64,000 nt of DNA from positions 2,046,001-2,110,000 of the forward strand of contig CAUVYP010000244.1 of NCBI GenBank assembly GCA_963556195.1. Reading direction: 5' to 3'. The notes under the pieces were generated by a model. It ran no database searches. It saw nothing but the letters and a program-made list of their open reading frames with translations, and was not told where the DNA came from. Source of the DNA: Sepiola atlantica (Eukaryota; Mollusca; Cephalopoda; Sepiida; Sepiolidae). Made by a program: the position numbers and the translations under genes. Position 1 is the first letter of the stretch; each line of letters begins with the position of its first letter. Of the stretch, positions 1 through 9,700 are shown in pieces.

Positions 1-219
1 ATACAAACTGAATACGCAAAACATCAACAAAATTTAGCGCGTTTTAAAGTTGATATCGCTTTTGTTTATAACTTCCACATTTATTCGAATTTTGCAACGA
101 ACCTTTGCAGACAGTCTCGAATAGGCCTTTACTACTGAGGTACCAAGTTTCAGAAGTGCAGCTCTTGTACTGCCGGAGATATGTCGATACAAACTGAATA
201 CGCAAAACATCAACAAAAT

Positions 220-402
220 TTAGCGCGTTTTAAAGTTGATATCGCTTTTGTTTATAACTTCCACATTTATTCGAATTGTGCAACGAAACTTTGCAGACAG
301 TCTCGAATAGGCCTTTTCTACTAAAGTACCAAGTTTCAGAAGTGCAGCTCTTGTACTGCCGGAGATATGTCGATACAAACTGAATACGCAAAACATCAAC
401 AA
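220..402 (-). other. Recurring 60-codon minus-strand open frame, judged non-coding
   Basis: Nearly every monomer has a minus-strand open frame of 60 codons ending at a TAA that lies three bases before the next copy's frame. Because 186 is 62 codons, the frame is in phase across the array. The 60-codon form begins with TTG; the first ATG is two codons later. Monomers with acgctaac have no ATG there at all. The product would be about 58-60 residues, rich in R, S and K, with no signal peptide, domain or motif that I recognise. Variation between monomers is largely amino-acid changing (for example EKAYSRL against ENVSPRL), and the frame is broken by stops at 3940, 5614, 12038, 13712, 16502, 31382, 41054, 45334, 50917 and 56500 and by the 187-bp insertions. 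I regard it as a by-product of homogenisation. Confidence 0.75.
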
Positions 403-405
403 AAT
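220..405 (+). repeat. Representative satellite monomer (186 bp)
   Basis: This monomer is used here to describe the unit. Positions 1-64 of the unit (220-283), covering gcgcgttttaaagttgatat through the ttcgaattgtg motif, are almost invariant across the array. Positions 84-98 (about 303-317) form a variable window with three main states: type A tctcgaataggcctttt, type B tcgcggagacacatttt and type C cctgaataggcctcctc (or cctcatc at the end). The last third, with gaagtaccaag, tgcagctcttgtactgccgg and atgtcgatacaaactg, is well conserved with recurring single-base markers. The consensus contains the palindromes GATATC, AGGCCT, TTCGAA and GTAC once or twice each. GC content is about 38% (70 of 186), with 9 CpG dinucleotides. 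Confidence 0.9.
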
Positions 406-1149
406 TTAGCGCGTTTTAAAGTTGATATCGCTTTTGTTTATAACTTCCACATTTATTCGAATTGTGCAACGAAACTTTGCAGACAGTCTCAAATAGGCTT
501 TTTCTACTGAAGTACCAAGTTTCAGAAGTGCAGCTCTTGTACTGCCGGAGATATGTCGATACAAACTGAATACGCAAAACATCAACAAAATTTAGCGCGT
601 TTTAAAGTTGATATCGCTTTTGTTTATAACTTCCACATTTATTCGAATTGTGCCACGAAACTTTGCAGACAGTCGCGGAGACACATGTTCTACTGAAGTA
701 CCAAGTTTCAGAAGTGCAGCTGTTGTACTGCCGGAGATATGTCGATACAAACTGAATACGCAAAACATCAACAAAATTTAGCGCGTTTTAAAGTTGATAT
801 CGCTTTTGTTTATAACTTCCACATTTATTCGAATTGTGCAACGAAACTTTGCAGACAGTCTCGAATAGGCCTTTTCTACTGAGGTACCAAGTTTCAGAAG
901 TGCAGCTCTTGTACTGCCGGAGCTATGTCGATACAAACTGAATACGCAAAACATCAACAAAATTTAGCGCGTTTTAAAGTTGATATCGCTTTTGTTTATA
1001 ACTTCCACATTTATTCGAATTGTGCAACGAAACTTTGCAGACAGTCTCGAATAGGCCTTTTCTACTGAGGTACCAAGTTTCAGAAGTGCAGCTCTTGTAC
1101 TGCCGGAGATATGTCGATACAAACTGAATACGCAAAACGCTAACAAAAT

Positions 1150-3195
1150 TTAGCGCGTTTTAAAGTTGATATCGCTTTTGTTTATAACTTCCACATTTAT
1201 TCGAATTGTGCCACGAAACTTTGCAGACAGTCGCGGAGACACATTGTCTACTGAAGTACCAAGTATCAGAAGTGCATCTCTTTTACTGCCGGAGATATGT
1301 CGATACAAACTGAATACGCAAAACATCAACAAAATTTAGCGCGTTTTAAAGTTGATATCGCTTTTGTGTATAACTTCCACATTTATTCGAATTGTGCAAC
1401 GAAACTTTGCAGACAGTCTCGAATAGGCCTTTTCTACTGAAGTACCAAGTTTCAGAAGTGCAGCTCTTGTACTGCCGGAGATATGTCGATACAAACTGAA
1501 TACGCAAAACATCAACAAAATTTAGCTTGTTTTAATGTTGATATCGCTTTTGTTTATAACTTCTACATTTATTCGAATTGTGCCACGAAACTTTGCAGAC
1601 AATCTCAAATAGGCCTTTTCTACTGAAGTACCAAGTTTCAGAAGTGCAGCTCTTGTACTGCCGGAGATATGTCGATACAAACTGAATACGCAAAACATCA
1701 ACAAAATTTAGCGCGTTTTAAAGTTGATATCGCTTTTGTTTATAACTTCCACATTTATTCGAATTGTGCAACGAAACTTTGCAGACAGTCCTGAATAGGC
1801 CTCATCTACTGAAGTACCAAGTTTCAGAAGTGCAGCTCTTGTACTGCGAGAGATATGTCGATACAAACTGAATACGCAAAACATCAACAAGATTTAGCGC
1901 GTTTTAAAGTTGATATCGCTTTTGTTTATAACTTCCACATTTATTCGAATTGTGCAACGAAACGTTGCAGACAGTTGCGGAGACACATTTTCTACTGAAG
2001 TACCAAGTTTCAGAAGTGCAGCTCTTGTACTGCCGGAGATATGTCGATACAAACTGAATACGCAAAACATCAACAAAATTTAGCGCGTTTTAAAGTTGAT
2101 ATCGCTTTTGTTTATAACTTCCACATTTATTCGAATTGTGCAACGAAACTTTGCAGACAGTTGCGGAGTCACATTTTCTACTGAAGTACCAAGTTTCGGA
2201 AGTGCAGCTCTTGTACTGCCGGAGATATGTCGATACAAACTGAATACGCAAATCGCTAACAAAATTTAGCGCGTTTTAAAGTTGATATCGCTTTTGTTTA
2301 TAACTTCCACATTTATTCGAATTGTGCCACGAAACTTTGCAGACAGTCGCGGAGACACATTGTCTACTGAAGTACCAAGTATCAGAAGTGCATCTCTTGT
2401 ACTGCCGGAGATATGTCGATACAAACTGAATACGCAAAACATCAACAAAATTTAGCGCGTTTTAAAGTTGATATCGCTTTTGTGTATAACTTCCACATTT
2501 ATTCGAATTGTGCAACGAAACTTTGCAGACAGTCTCGAATAGGCCTCATCTACTGAAGTACCAAGTTTCAGAAGTGCAGCTCTTGTACTGCCGGAGATAT
2601 GTCGATACAAACTGAATACGCAAAACATCAACAAAATTTAGCGCGTTTTAATGTTGATATCGCTTTTGTTTATAACTTCCACATTTATTCGAATTGTGCC
2701 ACGAAACTTTGCAGACAGTCTCAAATAGGCCTTTTCTACTGAAGTACCAAGTTTCAGAAGTGCAGCTCTTGTACTGCCGGAGATATGTCGATACAAACTG
2801 AATACGATAAACATCAACAAAATTTAGCGCGTTTTAAAGTTGATATCGCTTTTGTTTATAACTTCCACATTTATTCGAATTGTGCAACGAAACTTTGCAG
2901 ACAGTCCTGAATAGGCCTCATCTACTGAAGTACCAAGTTTCAGAAGTGCAGCTCTTGTACTTCCAGAGATATGTCGATACAAACTGAATACGCAAAACAT
3001 CAACAAGATTTAGCGCGTTTTAAAGTTGATATCGCTTTTGTTTATAACTTCCACATTTATTCGAATTGTGCAACGAAACGTTGCAGACAGTTGCGGAGAC
3101 ACATTTTCTACTGAAGTACCAAGTTTCAGAAGTGCAGCTCTTGTACTGCCGGAGATATGTCGATACAAACTGAATACGCAAAACATCAACAAAAT
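1150..3195 (+). repeat. Local duplication with 6-monomer period (1116 bp)
   Basis: The five monomers 1150-2079 reappear at 2266-3195, shifted by 1116 bp (6 monomers), with the unmatched monomer 2080-2265 between them. Shared markers are a type B window ending cattgtctactg with accaagtatcagaagtgcat, then ttttgtgtataac, then gttttaatgttgat with tctcaaatag, then the type C window cctgaataggcctcatc, then gaaacgttgcagacagttgc. The two copies carry some private changes, so the duplication is not the most recent event in the window. Confidence 0.8.
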
Positions 3196-6085
3196 TTAGC
3201 GCGTTTTAAAGTTGATATCGCTTTTGTTTATAACTTCCACATTTATTCGAATTGTGCAACGAACCTTTGCAGACAGTCTCGAATAGGCCTTTTCTACTGA
3301 GGTACCAAGTTTCAGAAGTGCAGCTCTTGTACTGCCGGATATATGTCGATACAAACTGAATATGCAAAACATCAACAAAATTTAGCGCGTTTTGAAGTTG
3401 ATATCGCTTTTGTTTATAACTTCCACATTTATTCGAATTGTGCAACGAAACTTTTCAGACAGTCTCGAATAGGCCTTTTCTACTAAAGTACCAAGTTTCA
3501 GAAGTGCAGCTCTTGTACTGCCGGAGATATGTCGATACAAACTGAATACGCAAAACATCAACAAAATTTAGCGCGTTTTAAAGTTGATATCGCTTTTGTT
3601 TATAACCTCCACATTTATTCGAATTGTGCCACGAAACTTTGCAGACAGTCGCGGAGACACATTTTCTACTGAAGTACCAAGTTTCAGAAGTGCAGCTCTT
3701 GTACTGCCGGAGATATGTCGATACAAACTGAATACGCAAAACATCAACAAAATTTAGCGCGTTTTAAAGTTGATATCGCTTTTGTTTATAACTTCCACAT
3801 TTATTCCAATTGTGCAACGAAACTTTGCAGACAGTCTCGAATAGGCCTTTTCTACTGAAGTACCAAGTTTCAGAAGTGCAGCTCTTGTACTGCCGGATAT
3901 ATGTCGATACAAACTGAATACGCAAAACATCAACAAAATTTAGCGCGTTTTAAAGTTGATATCGCTTTTGTTTATAACTTACACATTTATTCGAATTGTG
4001 CCACGAAACTTTGCAGACAGTCGCGGAGACACATTTTCTACTGAAGTACCAAGTTTCAGAAGTGCAGCTGTTGTACTGCCGGACATATGTCGATACAAAC
4101 TGAATACGCAAAACATCAACAAAATTTAGCGCGTTTTAAAGTTGATATCGCTTTTGTTTATAACTTCCACATTTATTCGAATTGTGCAACGAAACTTTGC
4201 AGACAGTCTCGAATAGGCCTTTTCTACTGAAGTACCAAGTTTCAGAAGTGCAGCTCTTGTACTGCCGGAGATATGTCGATACAAACTGAATACGCAAAAC
4301 ATCAACAAAATTTAGCGCGTTTTAAAGTTGATATCGCTTTTGTTTATAACTTCCACATTTATTCGAATTGTGCAACGAAACTTTGCAGACAGTCTCGAAT
4401 AGGCCTTTTCTACTGAAGTACCAAGTTTCAGAAGTGCAGCTCTTGTACTGCCGGAGATATGTCGATACAAACTGAATACGTAAAACATCAACAAAATTTA
4501 GCGCGTTTTAATGTTGATATCGCTTTTGTTTATAACTTCCACATTTATTCGAATTGTGCCACGAAACTTTGCAGACAGTCTCAAATAAGCCTTTTCTACT
4601 GAAGTACCAAGTTTCAGAAGTGCAGCTCTTGTACTGCCGGAGATATGTCGATACAAACTGAATACGCAAAACATCAACAAAATTTAGCGCGTTTTAAAGT
4701 TGATATCGCTTTTGTTTATAACTTCCACATTTATTCGAATTGTGCAACGAAACTTTGCAGACAGTCTCGAATAGGCCTTTTCTACTAAAGTACCAAGTTT
4801 CAGAAGTGCAGCTCTTGTACTGCCGGAGATATGTCGATACAAACTGAATACGCAAAACATCAACAAAATTTAGCGCGTTTTAAAGTTGATATCGCTTTTG
4901 TTTATAACTTCCACATTTATTCGAATTGTGCAACGAAACTTTGCAGACAGTCTCGAATAGGCTTTTTCTACTGAAGTACCAAGTTTCAGAAGTGCAGCTC
5001 TTGTACTGCCGGAGATATGTCGATACAAACTGAATACGCAAAACATCAACAAAATTTAGCGCGTTTTAAAGTTGATATCGCTTTTGTGTATAACTTCCAC
5101 ATTTATTCGAATTGTGCAACGAAACTTTGCAGACAGTCTCGAATAGGCCTTTTCTACTGAAGTACCAAGTTTCAGAAGTGCAGCTCTTGTACTGCCGGAG
5201 ATATGTCGATACAAACTGAATACGCAAAACATCAACAAAATTTAGCGCGTTTTAAAGTTGATATCGCTTTTGTTTATAACTTCCACATTTATTCGAATTG
5301 TGCAACGAACCTTTGCAGACAGTCTCGAATAGGCCTTTACTACTGAGGTACCAAGTTTCAGAAGTGCAGCTCTTGTACTGCCGGAGATATGTCGATACAA
5401 ACTGAATACGCAAAACATCAACAAAATTTAGCGCGTTTTAAAGTTGATATCGCTTTTGTTTATAACTTCCACATTTATTCGAATTGTGCAACGAAACTTT
5501 GCAGACAGTCTCGAATAGGCCTTTTCTACTAAAGTACCAAGTTTCAGAAGTGCAGCTCTTGTACTGCCGGAGATATGTCGATACAAACTGAATACGCAAA
5601 ACATCAACAAAATTTAGCGCGTTTTAAAGTTGATATCGCTTTTGTTTATAACTTCCACATTTATTCGAATTGTGCAACGAAACTTTGCAGACAGTCTCAA
5701 ATAGGCTTTTTCTACTGAAGTACCAAGTTTCAGAAGTGCAGCTCTTGTACTGCCGGAGATATGTCGATACAAACTGAATACTCAAAACATCAACAAAATT
5801 TAGCGCGTTTTAAAGTTGATATCGCTTTTGTTTATAACTTCCACATTTATTCGAATTGTGCCACGAAACTTTGCAGACAGTCGCGGAGACACATGTTCTA
5901 CTGAAGTACCAAGTTTCAGAAGTGCAGCTGTTGTACTGCCGGAGATATGTCGATACAAACTGAATACGCAAAACATCAACAAAATTTAGCGCGTTTTAAA
6001 GTTGATATCGCTTTTGTTTATAACTTCCACATTTATTCGAATTGTGCAACGAAACTTTGCAGACAGTCTCGAATAGGCCTTTTGG

Positions 6086-6405
6086 AATTCGAATAAATGT
6101 GGAAGTTATAAACAAAAGCGATATCAACTTCAAAACGCGCTAAATTTTGTTGATGTTTTGCATATTCAGTTTGTATCGACATATATCCGGCAGTACAAGA
6201 GCTGCACTTCTGAAACTTGGTACCTCAGTAGAAAAGGCCTATTCGAGACTGTCTGCAAAGGTTCGTTGCACAATTCGAATAAATGTGGAAGTTATAAACA
6301 AAAGCGATATCAACTTTAAAACGCGCTAAATTTTGTTGATGTTTTGCGTATTCAGTTTGTATCGACATATCTCCGGCAGTACAAGAGCTGCACTTCTGAA
6401 ACTTG
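6086..6405 (-). repeat. Inverted satellite segment, copy of 3120-3439
   Basis: These 320 bp are the only satellite DNA in opposite orientation. They are the reverse complement of 3120-3439 with no difference that I can see. The donor is identified by private variants that occur nowhere else together: tatgcaaaac (3361), ttttgaagttg (3392), ccggatatatg (3336) and gaacctttgc (3262). The left junction reads aggcctttgg then aattcgaataaatg; the two g bases match neither side. The right junction shares cttg between the inverted and direct strands. About 36 bp of the recipient monomer, from tctactgaag to gcagct, is missing. The segment is about 1.72 monomers long and its donor lies about 2.6 kb away. 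Confidence 0.93.
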
Positions 6406-6701
6406 TACTGCCGGAGATATGTCGATACAAACTGAATACGCAAAACATCAACAAAATTTAGCGCGTTTTAAAGTTGATATCGCTTTTGTTTATAACTTCC
6501 ACATTTATTCGAATTGTGCAACGAAACTTTGCAGACAGTCTCGAATAGGCCTTTTCTACTGAGGTACCAAGTTTCAGAAGTGCAGTTCTTGTACTGCCGG
6601 AGATATGTAGATACAAACTGAATACGCAAAACGCTAACAAAATTTAGCGCGTTTTAAAGTTGATATCGCTTTTGTTTATAACTTCCACATTTATTCGAAT
6701 T
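6086..6701. repeat. Long inverted repeat, 300-bp arms with 16-bp spacer
   Basis: The inverted segment faces normal array at its right junction, creating a near-palindrome. The left arm 6086-6385 pairs with the right arm 6402-6701, and only 16 bp (6386-6401) lie between them. The innermost pairing is cggcagtacaag with cttgtactgccg. The arms differ at only a few positions, for example gcgtattc against gcatattc, the cgctaac marker near 6630, and a c-to-t change at 6586. Such a structure could extrude a cruciform or form a hairpin when single-stranded. Confidence 0.9.
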
Positions 6702-9700
6702 GTGCCACGAAACTTTGCAGACAGTCGCGGAGACACATTGTCTACTGAAGTACCAAGTATCAGAAGTGCATCACTTGTACTGCCGGAGATATGTCGATAC
6801 AAACTGAATACGCAAAACATCAACAAAATTTAGCGCGTTTTAAAGTTGATATCGCTTTTGTGTATAACTTCCACATTTATTCGAATTGTGCAACGAAACT
6901 TTGCAGACAGTCTCGAATAGGCCTTTTCTACTGAAGTACCAAGTTTCAGAAGTGCAGCTCTTGTACTGCCGGAGATATGTCGATACAAACTGAATACGTA
7001 AAACATCAACAAAATTTAGCGCGTTTTAATGTTGATATCGCTTTTGTTTATAACTTCCACATTTATTCGAATTGTGCAACGAAACTTTGCAGACAGTCTC
7101 AAATAGGCCTTTTCTACTGAAGTACCTAGTTTCAGAAGTGCAGCTCTTGTACTGCCGGAGATATGTTGATACAAACTGAATACGCAAAACATCAACAAAA
7201 TTTAGCGCGTTTTAAAGTTGATATCGCTTTTGTTTATAACTTCCACATTTATTCGAATTGTGCAACGAAACTTTGCAGACAGTCCTGAATAGGCCTCATC
7301 TACTGAAGTACCAAGTTTCAGAAGTGCAGCTCTTGTACTGCCGGAGATATGTCGATACAAACTGAATACGCAAAACATCAACAAGATTTAGCGCGTTTTA
7401 AAGTTGATATCGCTTTTGTTTATAACTTCCACATTTATTCGAATTGTGCAACGAAACGTTGCAGACAGTCGCGGAGACACATTTTCTACTGAAGTACCAA
7501 GTTTCAGAAGTGCAGCTCTTGTACTGCCGGAGATATGTCGATACAAACTGAATACGCAAAACATCAACAAAATTTAGCGCGTTTTAAAGTTGATATCGCT
7601 TTTGTTTATAACTTCCACATTTATTCGAATTGTGCAACGAAACTTTGCAGACAGTCTCGAATAGGCCTTTTCTACTGAAGTACCAAGTTTCAGAAGTGCA
7701 GCTCTTGTACTGCCGGAGATATGTCGATACAAACTGAATACGCAAAACATCAACAAAATTTAGCGCGTTTTAATGTTGATATCGCTTTTGTTTATAACTT
7801 CCACATTTATTCGAATTGTGCCACGAAACTTTGCAGACAGTCTCAAATAGGCCTTTTCTACTGAAGTACCAAGTTTCAGAAGTGCAGCTCTTGTACTGCC
7901 GGAGATATGTCGATACAAACTGAATACGCAAAACACCAACAAAATTTAGCGCGTTTTAAAGTTGATATCGCTTTTGTTTATAACTTCCACATTTATTCGA
8001 ATTGTGCAACGAACCTTTGCAGACAGTCTCGAATAGGCCTTTTCTACTGAGGTACCAAGTTTCAGAAGTGCAGCTCTAGTACTGCCGGAGATATGTCGAT
8101 ACAAACTGAATACGCAAAACATCAACAAAATTTAGCGCGTTTTAAAGTTGATATCGCTTTTGTTTATAACTTCCACATTTATTCGAATTGTGCAACGAAA
8201 CTTTGAAGACAGTCTCGAATAGGCCTTTTCTACTGAAGTACCAAGTTTCAGAAGTGCAGCTCTTGTACTGCCGGAGATATGTCGATACAAACTGAATACG
8301 CAAAACATCAACAAAATTTAGCGCGTTTTAAAGTTGATATCGCTTTTGTTTATAACATCCACATTTATTCGAATTGTGCAACGAAACTTTGCAGACAGTC
8401 TCGAATAGGCCTTTCCTACTGAAGTACCAAGTTTCAGAAGTGCAGCTCTTGTACTGCCGGAGATATGTCGATACAAACTGAATACGCAAAACATCAACAA
8501 AATTAAGCGCGTTTTAAAGTTGATATCGCTTTTGTATATAACTTCCACATTTATTCGAATTGTGGCACGAAACTTTGCAGACAGTCGCGGAGACACATTT
8601 TCTACTGAAGTACAAAGTTTCAGAAGTGCAGCTCTTGTACTGCCGGAGATATGTCGATACAAACTGAATACGCAAAACATCAACAAAATTTAGCGCGTTT
8701 TAAAGTTGATATCGCTTTTGTTTATAACTTCCACATTTATTCGAATTGTGCAACGAAACTTTGCAGACAGTCTCGAATAGGCCTTTTCTACTGAAGTACC
8801 AAGTTTCAGAAGTGCAGCTCTTGTACTGCCGGATATATGTCGATACAAACTGAATACGCAAAACATCAACAAAATTTAGCGCGTTTTAAAGTTGATATCG
8901 CTTTTGTTTATAACTTCCACATTTATTCGAATTGTGCCACGAAACTTTGCAGACAGTCGCGGAGACACCTTTTCTACTGAAGTACCAAGTCTCAGAAGTG
9001 CAGCTGTTGTACTGCCGGAGATATGTCGATACAAACTGAATACGCAAAACATCAACAAAATTTAGCGCGTTTTAAAGTTGATATCGCTTTTGTTTATAAC
9101 TTCCACATTTATTCGAATTGTGCAACGAAACTTTGCAGACAGTCTCGAATAGGCCTTTTCTACTGAGATACCAAGTTTCAGAAGTGCAGCTCTTGTACTG
9201 CCGGAGATATGTCGATACAAACTGAATACGCAAAACATCAACAAAATTTAGCGCGTTTTAAAGTTGATATCGCTTTTGTTTATAACTTCCACATTTATTC
9301 GAATTGTGCAACGAAACTTTGCAGACAGTCTCGAATAGGCCTTTTCTACTGAGGTACCAAGTTTCAGAAGTGCAGCTCTTGTACTGCCGGAGATAGTTCG
9401 ATATAAACTTAATACGCAAAACATCAACAAAATTTAGCGCGTTTTAAAGTTGATATCGCTTTTGTTTATAACTTCCACATTTATTCGAATTGTGCAACGA
9501 AACTTTGCAGACAGTCTCGAATAGGCCTTTTCTACTAAAGTACCAAGTTTCAGAAGTGCAGCTCTTGTACTGCCGGAGATATGTCGATACAAACTGAATA
9601 CGCAAAACATCAACAAAATTTAGCGCGTTTTAAAGTTGATATCGCTTTTGTTTATAACTTCCACATTTATTCGAATTGTGCAACGAAACTTTGCAGACAG

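Larger units (their letters stand above)
34..5241 (+). repeat. Higher-order repeat, 28-monomer copy 1 (5208 bp)
   Basis: Monomers at 34, 220 and 592 recur in the same order at 5242, 5428 and 5800, a shift of 5208 bp or 28 monomers. Shared private markers include gaacctttgc with ggcctttactactg in the first monomer, ctactaaagtacc in the second, and the type B window ending catgttctactg with gctgttgtactg in the fourth. The two copies agree over about the first 11 monomers and differ afterwards, so the unit as a whole is a mosaic. An internal 6-monomer duplication lies at 1150-3195. Confidence 0.8.
5242..7573 (+). repeat. 28-monomer HOR copy 2, partial, interrupted by inverted segment
   Basis: This stretch repeats 34-2079. 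Before the inverted segment the shift is 5208 bp; after it the shift is 5494 bp. The 286-bp difference equals the 322 bp of inserted sequence minus about 36 bp of monomer lost at the site. The match resumes with the monomer at 6458 (counterpart of 964, with acgctaac at its end) and continues through the counterparts of 1150, 1336, 1522, 1708 and 1894. The corresponding monomer in a further related copy, at 13898-14083, is uninterrupted, so the inverted insertion here is derived. Confidence 0.8.

Noticed and set aside
220..405. CENP-B box
   Set aside because: The minus strand has ttcgttgcacaattc, which matches the TTCG and central A of the box consensus but lacks the CGGG half. With one partial match per monomer this is not convincing.
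220..405. Smaller repeat inside the 186-bp monomer
   Set aside because: Only short echoes such as gaagtacc and gaagtgca are seen. There is no convincing internal periodicity suggesting that the monomer is a dimer of a shorter unit.
6085..6090. EcoRI cloning scar explaining the inversion
   Set aside because: GAATTC lies at the left junction only; the right junction has no such site. Most of the motif comes from the inverted copy's own aattcg, so a chance origin is sufficient. It cannot be fully excluded without reads.
6084..6408. Transposon or other mobile element at the inverted segment
   Set aside because: All of the inserted sequence is satellite copied from 3120-3439. There are no terminal repeats, target-site duplication or foreign sequence.
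6225..6562. Overlapping 72-codon frames on both strands at the inversion
   Set aside because: They are the two arms of the near-palindrome read in each direction, and contain only satellite sequence.
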